This document shows, piece by piece, positions 21,988 through 28,515 of a DNA stretch of 30,548 nucleotides (its first letter is position 1; each line of letters starts with the position of its first letter). Under the pieces are notes generated by a model that was not told the origin of the DNA, did no database searches, and worked only from the letters and a program-made list of their open reading frames with translations. The translations under genes and the position numbers were made by a program. Origin of the DNA: JAFDVL01 sp043736395 (GTDB lineage: Bacteria; Acidobacteriota; Blastocatellia; RBC074); assembly GCA_043736395.1 (NCBI GenBank), contig JAYTCQ010000397.1, forward strand, positions 1-30,548, read 5' to 3'.

Positions 21988-23361
21988 ATGAAAAGAAATT
22001 CGCTGCCCATTTTAATAGGTTTAGTGGTGCTGTGCGCCGCCTTGCTCGCACAACAACAACGACAGCTCACCCCCGAACAGCAAGCGGCAATGCAGGTGCA
22101 ACAAGCTGCCACCAAAGTTGATCATCAAAGGATGTTGGATCAGCTGAAAATTACTTCACTGCGTCCAGGCGCGAATGGCAGCAATCCAGAGGCTACGAAT
22201 TTCGCGAATTATGACGAATCGAAGGTCATGACCTATCCGCCGCTGCCTGATCAATTGATGCTGAAGAATGGCAAAAAAGTGAAGACTGCCAAGCAGTGGT
22301 GGAGTAATCGTCGCGCTGAAATCATCGAAGATTTTGATCGTGAAATGTATGGTCGCGCGCCGAAAGTTACGCCCAAAGTAAACTGGGAAGTTGTCAGTAC
22401 AACCAAAGAAGAAAAGTACGGAACCCCTGTCATCATTAAAGAATTACTTGGTCACGTAGATAATTCTTCCTATCCGTCTGTCAAAGTTGACATCAAATTA
22501 ACGCTGACGACACCTGCCAATGCGAAGGCCGCAGTGCCTGTCATTATGGAATTCGGATTCGTATTTCCACCGCGTCCTGCAAATGCTCCGCCGCTGACCG
22601 TGCAACCCGGTAAGCCGTGGCAACAACAAGTTTTAGAAAAAGGCTGGGGCTACGCGATCCTTGTTCCGAACACGATTCAAGCGGATAACGGCGCAGGTCT
22701 GACATCTGGAATTATTGGCTTGGTCAACAAAGGGCAGCCGCGCAAAGCTGATGATTGGGGATCGCTTCGCGCGTGGGGATGGGGCGCGAGTCGTGCGCTG
22801 GATTATTTCGAAACCGACAAATCCGTGAATGCCAAAATGGTCGCTATTGAAGGGCATTCGCGATATGGAAAAGCAGCCCTCGTGACGATGGCGTATGAGC
22901 CGCGCATCGCTATCGGATTCATCAGTTCATCCGGCGCAGGCGGAGCAAAAATTCATCGCCGCAACAATTATGGAGAAATGGTCGAGAATGTTGCCGCTCC
23001 GAGCGAATATCATTGGATGGCGGGAAATTATATGAAATACGCCGGGCCATTGACCGCAAATGATTTGCCGGTAGACGCACATGAACTCGTAGCGTTATGC
23101 GCTCCGCGCCCTATATTTATTAGCTCTGGCGCAGTGAAGGGTGACGGTTGGGTAGATGCGAAAGGAATGTTCCTTGCTGGAGCGCACGCGGGACCCGTTT
23201 ATAAATTACTCGGCAAAAAAGATATGGGTACGATGGAATTTCCTCCGATGGAAACAGGTTTGATGGAGGGCGATGTATCTTTCCGTCAACACAGCGGAGG
23301 TCATACTCCGGGACCGAATTGGCCGACATTTTTGACGTTTGCTGGTCGGTATTTGAAGTAA
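21988..23361 (+). CDS. Second CE15-type glucuronoyl esterase, exported
   Basis: 457 residues from the ATG at 21988 (AAGGA upstream and a signal M-K-R-N-S-L-P-I-L-I…L-L-A-Q). A Gln/Ala-rich linker (22-45) precedes the CE15 domain: W-G-W-G-A-S-R-A-L-D-Y-F, nucleophile G-H-S-R-Y-G-K (S291), S-S-G-A-G-G-A-K-I-H-R-R (314-325), W-V-D-A-K-G (D390) and H-S-G-G-H-T (H435/H439). The stretch that usually reads E-S-G-x-G-G lacks the Glu altogether; D390, shared with the paralogue at 6719-8023, is the only well-placed acid. Cleavage of lignin-glucuronoxylan esters is inferred. First gene on the plus strand after the divergent region. Confidence 0.8.
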   Translation: MKRNSLPILIGLVVLCAALLAQQQRQLTPEQQAAMQVQQAATKVDHQRMLDQLKITSLRPGANGSNPEATNFANYDESKVMTYPPLPDQLMLKNGKKVKTAKQWWSNRRAEIIEDFDREMYGRAPKVTPKVNWEVVSTTKEEKYGTPVIIKELLGHVDNSSYPSVKVDIKLTLTTPANAKAAVPVIMEFGFVFPPRPANAPPLTVQPGKPWQQQVLEKGWGYAILVPNTIQADNGAGLTSGIIGLVNKGQPRKADDWGSLRAWGWGASRALDYFETDKSVNAKMVAIEGHSRYGKAALVTMAYEPRIAIGFISSSGAGGAKIHRRNNYGEMVENVAAPSEYHWMAGNYMKYAGPLTANDLPVDAHELVALCAPRPIFISSGAVKGDGWVDAKGMFLAGAHAGPVYKLLGKKDMGTMEFPPMETGLMEGDVSFRQHSGGHTPGPNWPTFLTFAGRYLK

Positions 23362-23378
23362 GGAGAAATTAATGTTAC

Positions 23379-23488
23379 GCGGAGCGTTTGGAGTGCGACG
23401 GCTCGGCGTCGCTTTAGTATTCATCAGGCGACTTGTAGCGTACAAAATACCAAAGCGACGCCGAGCCGTCGCACTCCAAACGCTCCGC
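23379..23488. repeat. Perfect 37-bp inverted repeat (element directly after CE15 gene)
   Basis: Arms 23379-23415 and 23452-23488 are exact reverse complements (GCGGAGCGTTTGGAGTGCGA…); five more bases match but for one. The loop is about 26-36 bases. It follows the CE15 stop by 17 bases and ends 21 bases before the remnant gene's start. It could act as a terminator for CE15, though no T-run follows directly, or be a dispersed palindrome. A short open frame inside it is not a gene. Confidence 0.93.
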
Positions 23489-23509
23489 GCTTACTTCAAT
23501 TATTTTTTT

Positions 23510-23907
23510 ATGAAACTAATTTCCCTGATACTTCTTTTCAGATGCGCTACGTCAAACGTGTGTTTGAATCGCTGCCGTTCACAAAATTAGTTCCCGATCA
23601 AAGCATCATTTTGAGCGGAGCCAACAGCGGCGGCGCAAAGATTCGCGCGGCGCGTGCGAGCGATGGTTCCTTTGCAATATTTTATTCTCCACGCGGCGAG
23701 ATTTTTACGCTGGATAAAAGCGTGATCAAAGCGGAGCAGCAACGACAGTACTGGTACGACCCGCGCTATGGCACTTCGTACGTGATTAAGGATCAGGATA
23801 GTTTTGGGATTCAAACGTTCACGCCGCCGACGAATGGCAGAGGGAATGACTGGATTTTGGTGTTGATGGATGCGGCGGCGAAATATCCGGTGCCGGGAGT
23901 AGGGTAA
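23510..23907 (+). pseudogene. Internally deleted apiosidase/DUF4038-like glycoside hydrolase gene
   Basis: The ATG at 23510 starts a signal-like M-K-L-I-S-L-I-L-L-F. At about 23540 the sequence joins, one frame apart, to Q-M-R-Y-V-K-R-V-F-E-S-L-P-F-T-K-L-V-P-D, which runs to TAA at 23907. That second part has D-G-S-F-A-I-F-Y-S-P-R-G, Y-W-Y-D-P-R-Y-G-T and F-T-P-P-T-N-G-R-G-N-D-W-I-L-V-L, the pattern of the C-terminal 'putative collagen-binding domain' (PF12904 type) that follows DUF4038/GH140-like catalytic barrels. The barrel of several hundred residues is absent. The simplest reading is a deletion from just after the signal peptide to the final domain. An ATG at 23542 could still express the tail, but without a ribosome site. 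Confidence 0.75.
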
Positions 23908-23928
23908 TAATCTTGTCAGTTCTATTTT

Positions 23929-24462
23929 ATGGTTGTTATGTCACTTGAGGCTTTTAAAATGCAGATCAAGATAGCGCAAGAAACCCAAGTGAGATTATTG
24001 CAGCAATTTTCGCTAACTAAGCCGCTAGCTTTACAAAATCTAGTGCTGATTGGTTGTTGTGAGGAGCATAACGATTTTTATACCGATTATTACACTATGA
24101 CTTGGCTTGATCTTGGTAACGCCTTACTACAACCTGAACAAAGTGGACTCGACTCAACCGATTTTGTCGGAATTCATCCGCTTGCTTTTCATTATTTTAC
24201 ACCGGGTATTTTATGGGCAATAACTGAATCGCTGCTGCATTATCATGAAACTATTGATCCCTTGTGGAGTTGGTTGCGTGATTTGCATTGTGAAAAAAGC
24301 CGGAAGCCAACTTACTTACATAAAATGATGGAATATTACACAGACGGGCAAAAAGAATTAGTGGCAAAAGGTTTAGAACTTGCAAATGAAAGGCATTTAC
24401 TAATAAACGAATATCGTGACCCCGACATTGATTGGTCACTTACTGCAATTTGGGCGGCATAA
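23929..24462 (+). CDS. Hypothetical protein, AT-richer than neighbours
   Basis: 177 residues if the first ATG is used; starts at 23938 or 23959 are also possible and none has a clear ribosome site. I do not recognise the family securely. Y-T-D-Y-Y-T-M-T-W-L-D-L-G-N, F-V-G-I-H-P-L-A-F-H-Y-F-T-P-G-I-L-W-A-I and a terminal H-L-L-I-N-E-Y are the notable stretches; the middle faintly recalls small 'DUF6714-like' proteins, a weak guess. No signal peptide and no catalytic motif seen. Base composition and codon choice (many TTA, AAT, GAT) are visibly more AT-rich than adjacent genes, so it may have come by transfer. It stands between the glycoside hydrolase remnant and a repeat cluster. Confidence 0.6.
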   Translation: MVVMSLEAFKMQIKIAQETQVRLLQQFSLTKPLALQNLVLIGCCEEHNDFYTDYYTMTWLDLGNALLQPEQSGLDSTDFVGIHPLAFHYFTPGILWAITESLLHYHETIDPLWSWLRDLHCEKSRKPTYLHKMMEYYTDGQKELVAKGLELANERHLLINEYRDPDIDWSLTAIWAA

Positions 24463-24470
24463 CATTTGAT

Positions 24471-24572
24471 GTGAAGCACGTCACACGTGAGCGTCTTGAA
24501 AACCCAGTTCTGCAACGCGCTCACAAAATGTATGGTTGGATTTTGTCACAGAATAACCAAGCCAAAGGGTAA
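24471..24572 (+). other. Short possible coding remnant (33 codons)
   Basis: A GTG at 24471 opens V-K-H-V-T-R-E-R-L-E-N-P-V-L-Q-R-A-H-K-M … L-S-Q-N-N-Q-A-K-G and ends at TAA 24570-24572. The residue mix is protein-like (amphipathic helix), unlike shadow frames, but no ribosome site or longer upstream frame is present (a TGA lies at 24429). It may be the tail of a decayed gene or a very small protein. Confidence 0.25.
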
Positions 24573-24576
24573 TAAC

Positions 24577-24706
24577 AGGCTTTAGCCAAAATTCTGAATT
24601 AGCCACTTCCAAATTGCTTTAGCTGAAGCTGTTTGGAAAAGAAATATTTTTCTATTTCGGCTAAAGCCTCTTGGTTTCATCGCAATCCACTAGCTGAAGC
24701 TAGTGG
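24577..24706. repeat. Cluster of AGGCTTTAGCC / CACTAGCTGAAGCTAGTG palindromes
   Basis: AGGCTTTAGCCAAAA (24577-24591) pairs with 24655-24669 at 14 of 15 positions. Inside, TTCCAAA (24607-24613) pairs with TTTGGAA (24632-24638) around AGCTGAAGCT. Next to it lies a 9-bp perfect stem with a 2-base loop, CCACTAGCT-GA-AGCTAGTGG (24687-24706). Both units share the TAGCTGAAGCT core. It fills the gap before the convergent aldo/keto reductase end at 24733. Confidence 0.8.
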
Positions 24707-24732
24707 CAATTCATTTAGCACTCAAATCGTAA

Positions 24733-25707
24733 CTACTGTGCCCGATGCGGCTCATAAACTTCACTCAACGCCTTCAATTCTTCCTCAGACAATTTCAATT
24801 CCAATGCCTTCGCGGCGTCTTCAAGGTGATTCATTTTGCTGGCTCCAATAATCGGAGCGGTGATGCCAGGCTGTGCTAATACCCACGCTAACGCTACTTG
24901 TGCATTTGGTACGCCGCGATTTTTTGCGATTTCGGTGATGCGTTCGACGACTGTGAAATCGGATGGTTGATAGTAAAATTTCTGCGATAAATCATCCGTC
25001 TTCGCGCGAATCGTTTCGCCAAAATCTTTTGTGCTACGATTGCCTGCCACGAAGCCGCGCGCCAATGGAGAGTAGGGGATTAAGCCAATATTTTCAGCCC
25101 GACACAGCGGAATCATTTCGCGTTCTTCTTCGCGGTAAATTAAATTGTAGTGATTCTGCATCGTCACAAACCGCGTCAATCCCAGCTTATCCGCCGTATA
25201 AAGCATCTTCGCAAATTTCCACGCGGGCATTGTGGATGCGCCGAGGTACAACACTTTTCCCGCTTTCACCAAATCGTGCAGCGCGATCAATGTTTCTTCA
25301 ATCGGCGTCGAATTATCGAAGCGGTGAATTTGATACAGGTCAACGTAATCCGTTTTCAAGCGGCGCAGGCTTTCATCAATCGAATGAAAAATATGTTTGC
25401 GCGAAAGTCCGCAATTGTTCGGGTCTTCGCTCATCGGATTGAAAACTTTGGTGGCGAGTACGACACGATCACGCGGGACGTTAAATTCTTTCAGGGCATT
25501 CCCGAGAATTTCTTCACTGACGCCCAGCGAATACATATCTGCCGTGTCGAAAAAATTGAAGCCAAGCTCCAGAGCGCGTTTGATGAACGGGCGGCTTTCT
25601 TCTTCTTCAAGCACCCATTTGCGCCATGATTTTGAGCCGTACGTCATCATGCCGAGGCAGAGGCGTGTCACTTTCGTTCCAGTGTTTCCAAGGTTAACGT
25701 AGTCCAT
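24733..25707 (-). CDS. Aldo/keto reductase
   Basis: 324 residues, no signal, cytoplasmic. The tetrad is complete: D54 and Y59 (F-F-D-T-A-D-M-Y), K87 (L-A-T-K-V-F) and H128 (L-Y-Q-I-H-R-F). Further family blocks are Y-L-G-A-S-T-M, Q-N-H-Y-N-L-I-Y-R, P-Y-S-P-L-A-R-G, and P-I-I-G-A-S-K near the C-terminus (NADPH 2'-phosphate site). This is the AKR11/YajO-like group, which reduces aldehydes or sugars with NADPH. Start at M-D-Y-V-N-L-G fits the family. It is alone on the minus strand among plus-strand genes, facing away from the BD-FAE-like gene; physiological substrate unknown. Confidence 0.92.
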   Translation of the reverse strand: MDYVNLGNTGTKVTRLCLGMMTYGSKSWRKWVLEEEESRPFIKRALELGFNFFDTADMYSLGVSEEILGNALKEFNVPRDRVVLATKVFNPMSEDPNNCGLSRKHIFHSIDESLRRLKTDYVDLYQIHRFDNSTPIEETLIALHDLVKAGKVLYLGASTMPAWKFAKMLYTADKLGLTRFVTMQNHYNLIYREEEREMIPLCRAENIGLIPYSPLARGFVAGNRSTKDFGETIRAKTDDLSQKFYYQPSDFTVVERITEIAKNRGVPNAQVALAWVLAQPGITAPIIGASKMNHLEDAAKALELKLSEEELKALSEVYEPHRAQ

Positions 25708-25902
25708 AATTTCCAGAGATTATCATGTCGGTTTATCAGAGTCATTGGCTGACAGGAACATTTGGTGCTTACTCTTGTGTTTGTTTCTCAAGGCAGAATA
25801 TACTGCGTGGCAAAGTTTTAAGTTCGGAATTTTATTGCGCAGTTTCTGTCGGTTCCCTCTACAGTAATGTACGTTTTTCGCTTTTATTAAAACAGGAAAA
25901 TC
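25708..25902. promoter_or_regulatory. Divergent promoter region between aldo/keto reductase and BD-FAE-like gene
   Basis: 195 bases between two outward-facing start codons, without a credible gene. Promoters for both must lie here; I see no convincing consensus boxes or operator palindrome. AGGAAA ending about 6 bases before the ATG at 25903 is the likely ribosome site of the plus-strand gene. Confidence 0.4.
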
Positions 25903-26787
25903 ATGAAACAAAAATTCTTCCTTCTGTTCTGTTGGCTATTTCTTTGCGTGACGATTGTTTCTGCACAAAAAGTTATTCGTTTGTATCCCGGCGCAGCTCC
26001 GGGGTCTGAGCATTGGAAGCATCAGGAGAAAGAATATTTCTCACCGATTTGGAATACGCAGGTTGTGACGAATGTGGTGAATCCGACCTTGACGATGTTT
26101 GCGCCTGATCCGGCATTAGCCAACGGCACGGCTGTCATTATTGCTCCTGACGGAGGTTTTCACGCGCTTTCGATTAACAGCGAGGGAGTTGATGTAGCGA
26201 AATGGTTAGCTGCCAAAGGTGTCACTTCGTTTGTCTTGCGATACCGTTTGGTTCCCACCGGCGAAGATGGCGTGAAAGAAGTGATGGCAAAAATGAGCGG
26301 TGCCATTAAAACGTTAGACGCTACGAATGTGGATGTTGTCCCGCTGGCAGCCGCCGACGGAATCGCGGCGATGGCGTATGTCCGCAAGCACGCCAGTGAA
26401 TTTGGCATTGCGCCGAATCGTATCGGTTTTATTGGCTTTTCGGCTGGTGGCACGGTGACAGCTTCAGTTGCTTTTCAGTATTCAGCTGAAACGCGTCCTG
26501 ATTTTGTCGCGCCGATTTATGCTTATCTCAGTGCGGTGAAACCCGCCGATGTTCCGAAAGATGCGCCGCCGATGTTTTTGGTAGCTGCCACTGACGATCA
26601 GCTTGGCTTGGCTCCTGACAGCGTAAAATTATATTCAATGTGGCTGGCGGCGAAAAAAACCGTCGAAGTTCATCTCTACGCTAAAGGCGGACACGGCTTC
26701 GGCATGCGCAAACAAAATTTGCCGACAGATCAATGGATTGATCGTTTCGGCGAATGGTTAGGTTTGCAAGGGCTGCTCAATAAATAA
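25903..26787 (+). CDS. Secreted BD-FAE-like alpha/beta hydrolase
   Basis: 294 residues. Signal peptide M-K-Q-K-F-F-L-L-F-C-W-L-F-L…V-S-A-Q. The single domain has I-I-A-P-D-G-G-F (oxyanion loop; Asp replaces the more usual Gly), G-F-I-G-F-S-A-G-G (nucleophile Ser about 185), a D-D-Q acid turn, and K-G-G-H-G-F-G-M with the catalytic His. This is the fold of bifunctional feruloyl/acetyl-xylan esterases. It is the minimal version of the hydrolase found with extra domains at 17076-18326 and 20051-21727. The small secreted domain protein follows 14 bases later and the CE1-like esterase after that, so an esterase operon is likely. Confidence 0.86.
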   Translation: MKQKFFLLFCWLFLCVTIVSAQKVIRLYPGAAPGSEHWKHQEKEYFSPIWNTQVVTNVVNPTLTMFAPDPALANGTAVIIAPDGGFHALSINSEGVDVAKWLAAKGVTSFVLRYRLVPTGEDGVKEVMAKMSGAIKTLDATNVDVVPLAAADGIAAMAYVRKHASEFGIAPNRIGFIGFSAGGTVTASVAFQYSAETRPDFVAPIYAYLSAVKPADVPKDAPPMFLVAATDDQLGLAPDSVKLYSMWLAAKKTVEVHLYAKGGHGFGMRKQNLPTDQWIDRFGEWLGLQGLLNK

Positions 26788-26801
26788 GGAGTTTCAATCT
26801 G

Positions 26802-27167
26802 ATGGCTCGCAATATTTTTCTCTCAAGTGTGTTGGTAATGATTTGCTTCATCACTGTTTTGGCCGCCGATCCAACAGGCAAATGGACGACCACGATCAGC
26901 ACTCAAATTGGCGAGATGCCTTACACCTACACGTTTCAAGTCGAAGGTGAAAAATTAACCGGCAAAGCGAAATCGCAATTCGGCGATATTGAAATTGTCG
27001 GAGGGAAATTCAAAAACGATGAAGTTACCTTCGTCGAGAATGTTGAATTTAACGGCAGTGCAATTCGCATTGATTACAAAGGTAAAATTACTGGCGACGA
27101 AATCAATTTTACACGGCAGGTTGGCGAATTTGCGACGGAAGAATTTGTCGCGAAACGTGCGAAATAA
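26802..27167 (+). CDS. Small secreted beta-rich protein, stand-alone copy of an esterase-associated domain
   Basis: 121 residues: signal peptide (M-A-R-N-I-F-L-S-S-V…V-L-A-A) and one domain of about 98 residues, predicted all-beta. It shares with the C-terminus of the next gene product (residues about 335-428) the blocks T-Q-I-G-x-M-x-Y-T, V/I-E-G-x-x-x-T-G-K, G-D-E-I-N-F-T-R-x-V-G-x-F and G/E-F-V-A-K-R. No catalytic motif. It may bind carbohydrate or the cell surface, or act as a subunit; function not known. A purine-rich GGAG sequence precedes the start and it sits 14 bases from the upstream and 15 from the downstream gene. Confidence 0.8.
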   Translation: MARNIFLSSVLVMICFITVLAADPTGKWTTTISTQIGEMPYTYTFQVEGEKLTGKAKSQFGDIEIVGGKFKNDEVTFVENVEFNGSAIRIDYKGKITGDEINFTRQVGEFATEEFVAKRAK

Positions 27168-27182
27168 TTCGGAGTAAGCCAA

Positions 27183-28469
27183 ATGAATACAATGAAAAAA
27201 AATCTGCTGCTGTTTCTTGTGAGTGCGTGTTTATGCCCGGGTTTATTGGCGCAAAATGCTCCACCTGCAAATCGTCCGCGTCCAGAGATGCCAAAGAAAG
27301 GCGTTTGTCCGATGCCGATTTTGCCTGCGCTCCCAACGTACGCTGACATTTCATTTTTCGCCAAAACTGAAGTTCCGCACGGCAAAATTGAACAGGTGAA
27401 TTACAAAAACTACGCCGGAGCGGACAAGCGGATGCACATTTATTTGCCGCCTGATTACGACAAAAATTCTAACGCACGTTATCCTGTGTTGTACCTCAAT
27501 CACGGCGGCGGCGATGACGATTCCAAGTGGTCTTCGACGGATGTGAAAACTGGCGGTAACGCTGCGAACATTCTCGACAATTTGATCGCAGCGGGCAAAG
27601 CCAAGCCAATGATCGTCGTGATGCCCAGCACCAAAGGAATCGCGAGCTACTTGCCGTCTGCACCTGGTAAAGATGACGCGTGCACACAGGAATATTTGAA
27701 GGACATTATTCCCGCTGTAGACAAAGCCTATCGCACGAAAGCGAGTCGTGAAAATCGCGCTCTGGCGGGACTTTCGATGGGCGGATTTGTGGTGATGCAC
27801 ACGGGATTGCCTCACCTTGATACGTTCAGTGAATTGTATGTTTACAGCTCCGGTCACCTTGGCGAAGAAGCACTGAAACAATTCGAAGACAATTTTGCTG
27901 AAGTCTTCAAAGACCCGAAATTTAACGATCAATTTCGTGTTCCGTTTTATATGTCGCAGGGCGAAACTGACATTGCTTTGAAGAATGGTCAGAAGGTCAT
28001 GGCGATCATCAATAAATATGGCATTCGCAATTTTTGGGTGCTGAGCGATGGCGGTCACGAATGGGCAAACTGGCGGCGCAACTTACATCAAACGGCGCAG
28101 ATTATGTTTCCTGATTGTCCGGCACCAACTACAGCTTCAACTACAGCTGGGAGCAATAATAATGCACCTGTGCGCAATGCTACCGAAAAATGGCAAGCGG
28201 CAATTCCAACACAAATCGGAACGATGGAATATACGTGGGACGTGAAAATTGAAGGCAATACATTCACCGGAAAATCAAACAGTTCACAGTTTGGCGTAAC
28301 CGCAATTTTAGAAGGCAAAATCAATGGCAATGACATTACGTTTGCCGAAATGATGGATACTTCGATTCGCGTTGAATACATGGGAAAACGCAAAGGCGAT
28401 GAAATTAATTTTACGCGTAAGGTTGGCGATTTTGGCGTCGAAGGCTTTGTCGCGAAACGGGTCAAATAA
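27183..28469 (+). CDS. Secreted CE1-like esterase with C-terminal small beta domain
   Basis: 428 residues; GGAG 7 bases before the ATG at 27183 supports this start, though M4 would also give a signal peptide (M-K-K-N-L-L-L-F-L-V…L-L-A-Q). Core 65-310 is esterase-D-like: L-N-H-G-G-G-D-D-D, G-L-S-M-G-G (S198), G-E-T-D (D263) and G-G-H-E-W (H292). A Thr/Ala/Asn linker (314-333) leads to the same domain as the upstream small protein. In contrast with the esterase at 3310-4482 there is no N-terminal CBM48-like module. Probably a feruloyl or acetyl esterase of xylan; inferred from family and context. Confidence 0.87.
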   Translation: MNTMKKNLLLFLVSACLCPGLLAQNAPPANRPRPEMPKKGVCPMPILPALPTYADISFFAKTEVPHGKIEQVNYKNYAGADKRMHIYLPPDYDKNSNARYPVLYLNHGGGDDDSKWSSTDVKTGGNAANILDNLIAAGKAKPMIVVMPSTKGIASYLPSAPGKDDACTQEYLKDIIPAVDKAYRTKASRENRALAGLSMGGFVVMHTGLPHLDTFSELYVYSSGHLGEEALKQFEDNFAEVFKDPKFNDQFRVPFYMSQGETDIALKNGQKVMAIINKYGIRNFWVLSDGGHEWANWRRNLHQTAQIMFPDCPAPTTASTTAGSNNNAPVRNATEKWQAAIPTQIGTMEYTWDVKIEGNTFTGKSNSSQFGVTAILEGKINGNDITFAEMMDTSIRVEYMGKRKGDEINFTRKVGDFGVEGFVAKRVK

Positions 28470-28515
28470 TTTTTAGAAATACATTTTTAGTAAAAAACTA
28501 TTGAGGAGTTTCTCT

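Noticed and set aside
23372..23590. 72-codon frame starting next to the CE15 stop
   Set aside because: Its residues are encoded by the two arms of the perfect inverted repeat, then run out of frame through the deleted gene.
24577..24706. CRISPR-like array
   Set aside because: Units are palindromes of unequal length without regular spacers or cas genes.
27351..28058. 235-codon open frame on the minus strand
   Set aside because: It lies wholly antisense to the CE1-like esterase, whose catalytic motifs and signal are clear; the antisense product is His/Arg/Phe-rich shadow sequence.
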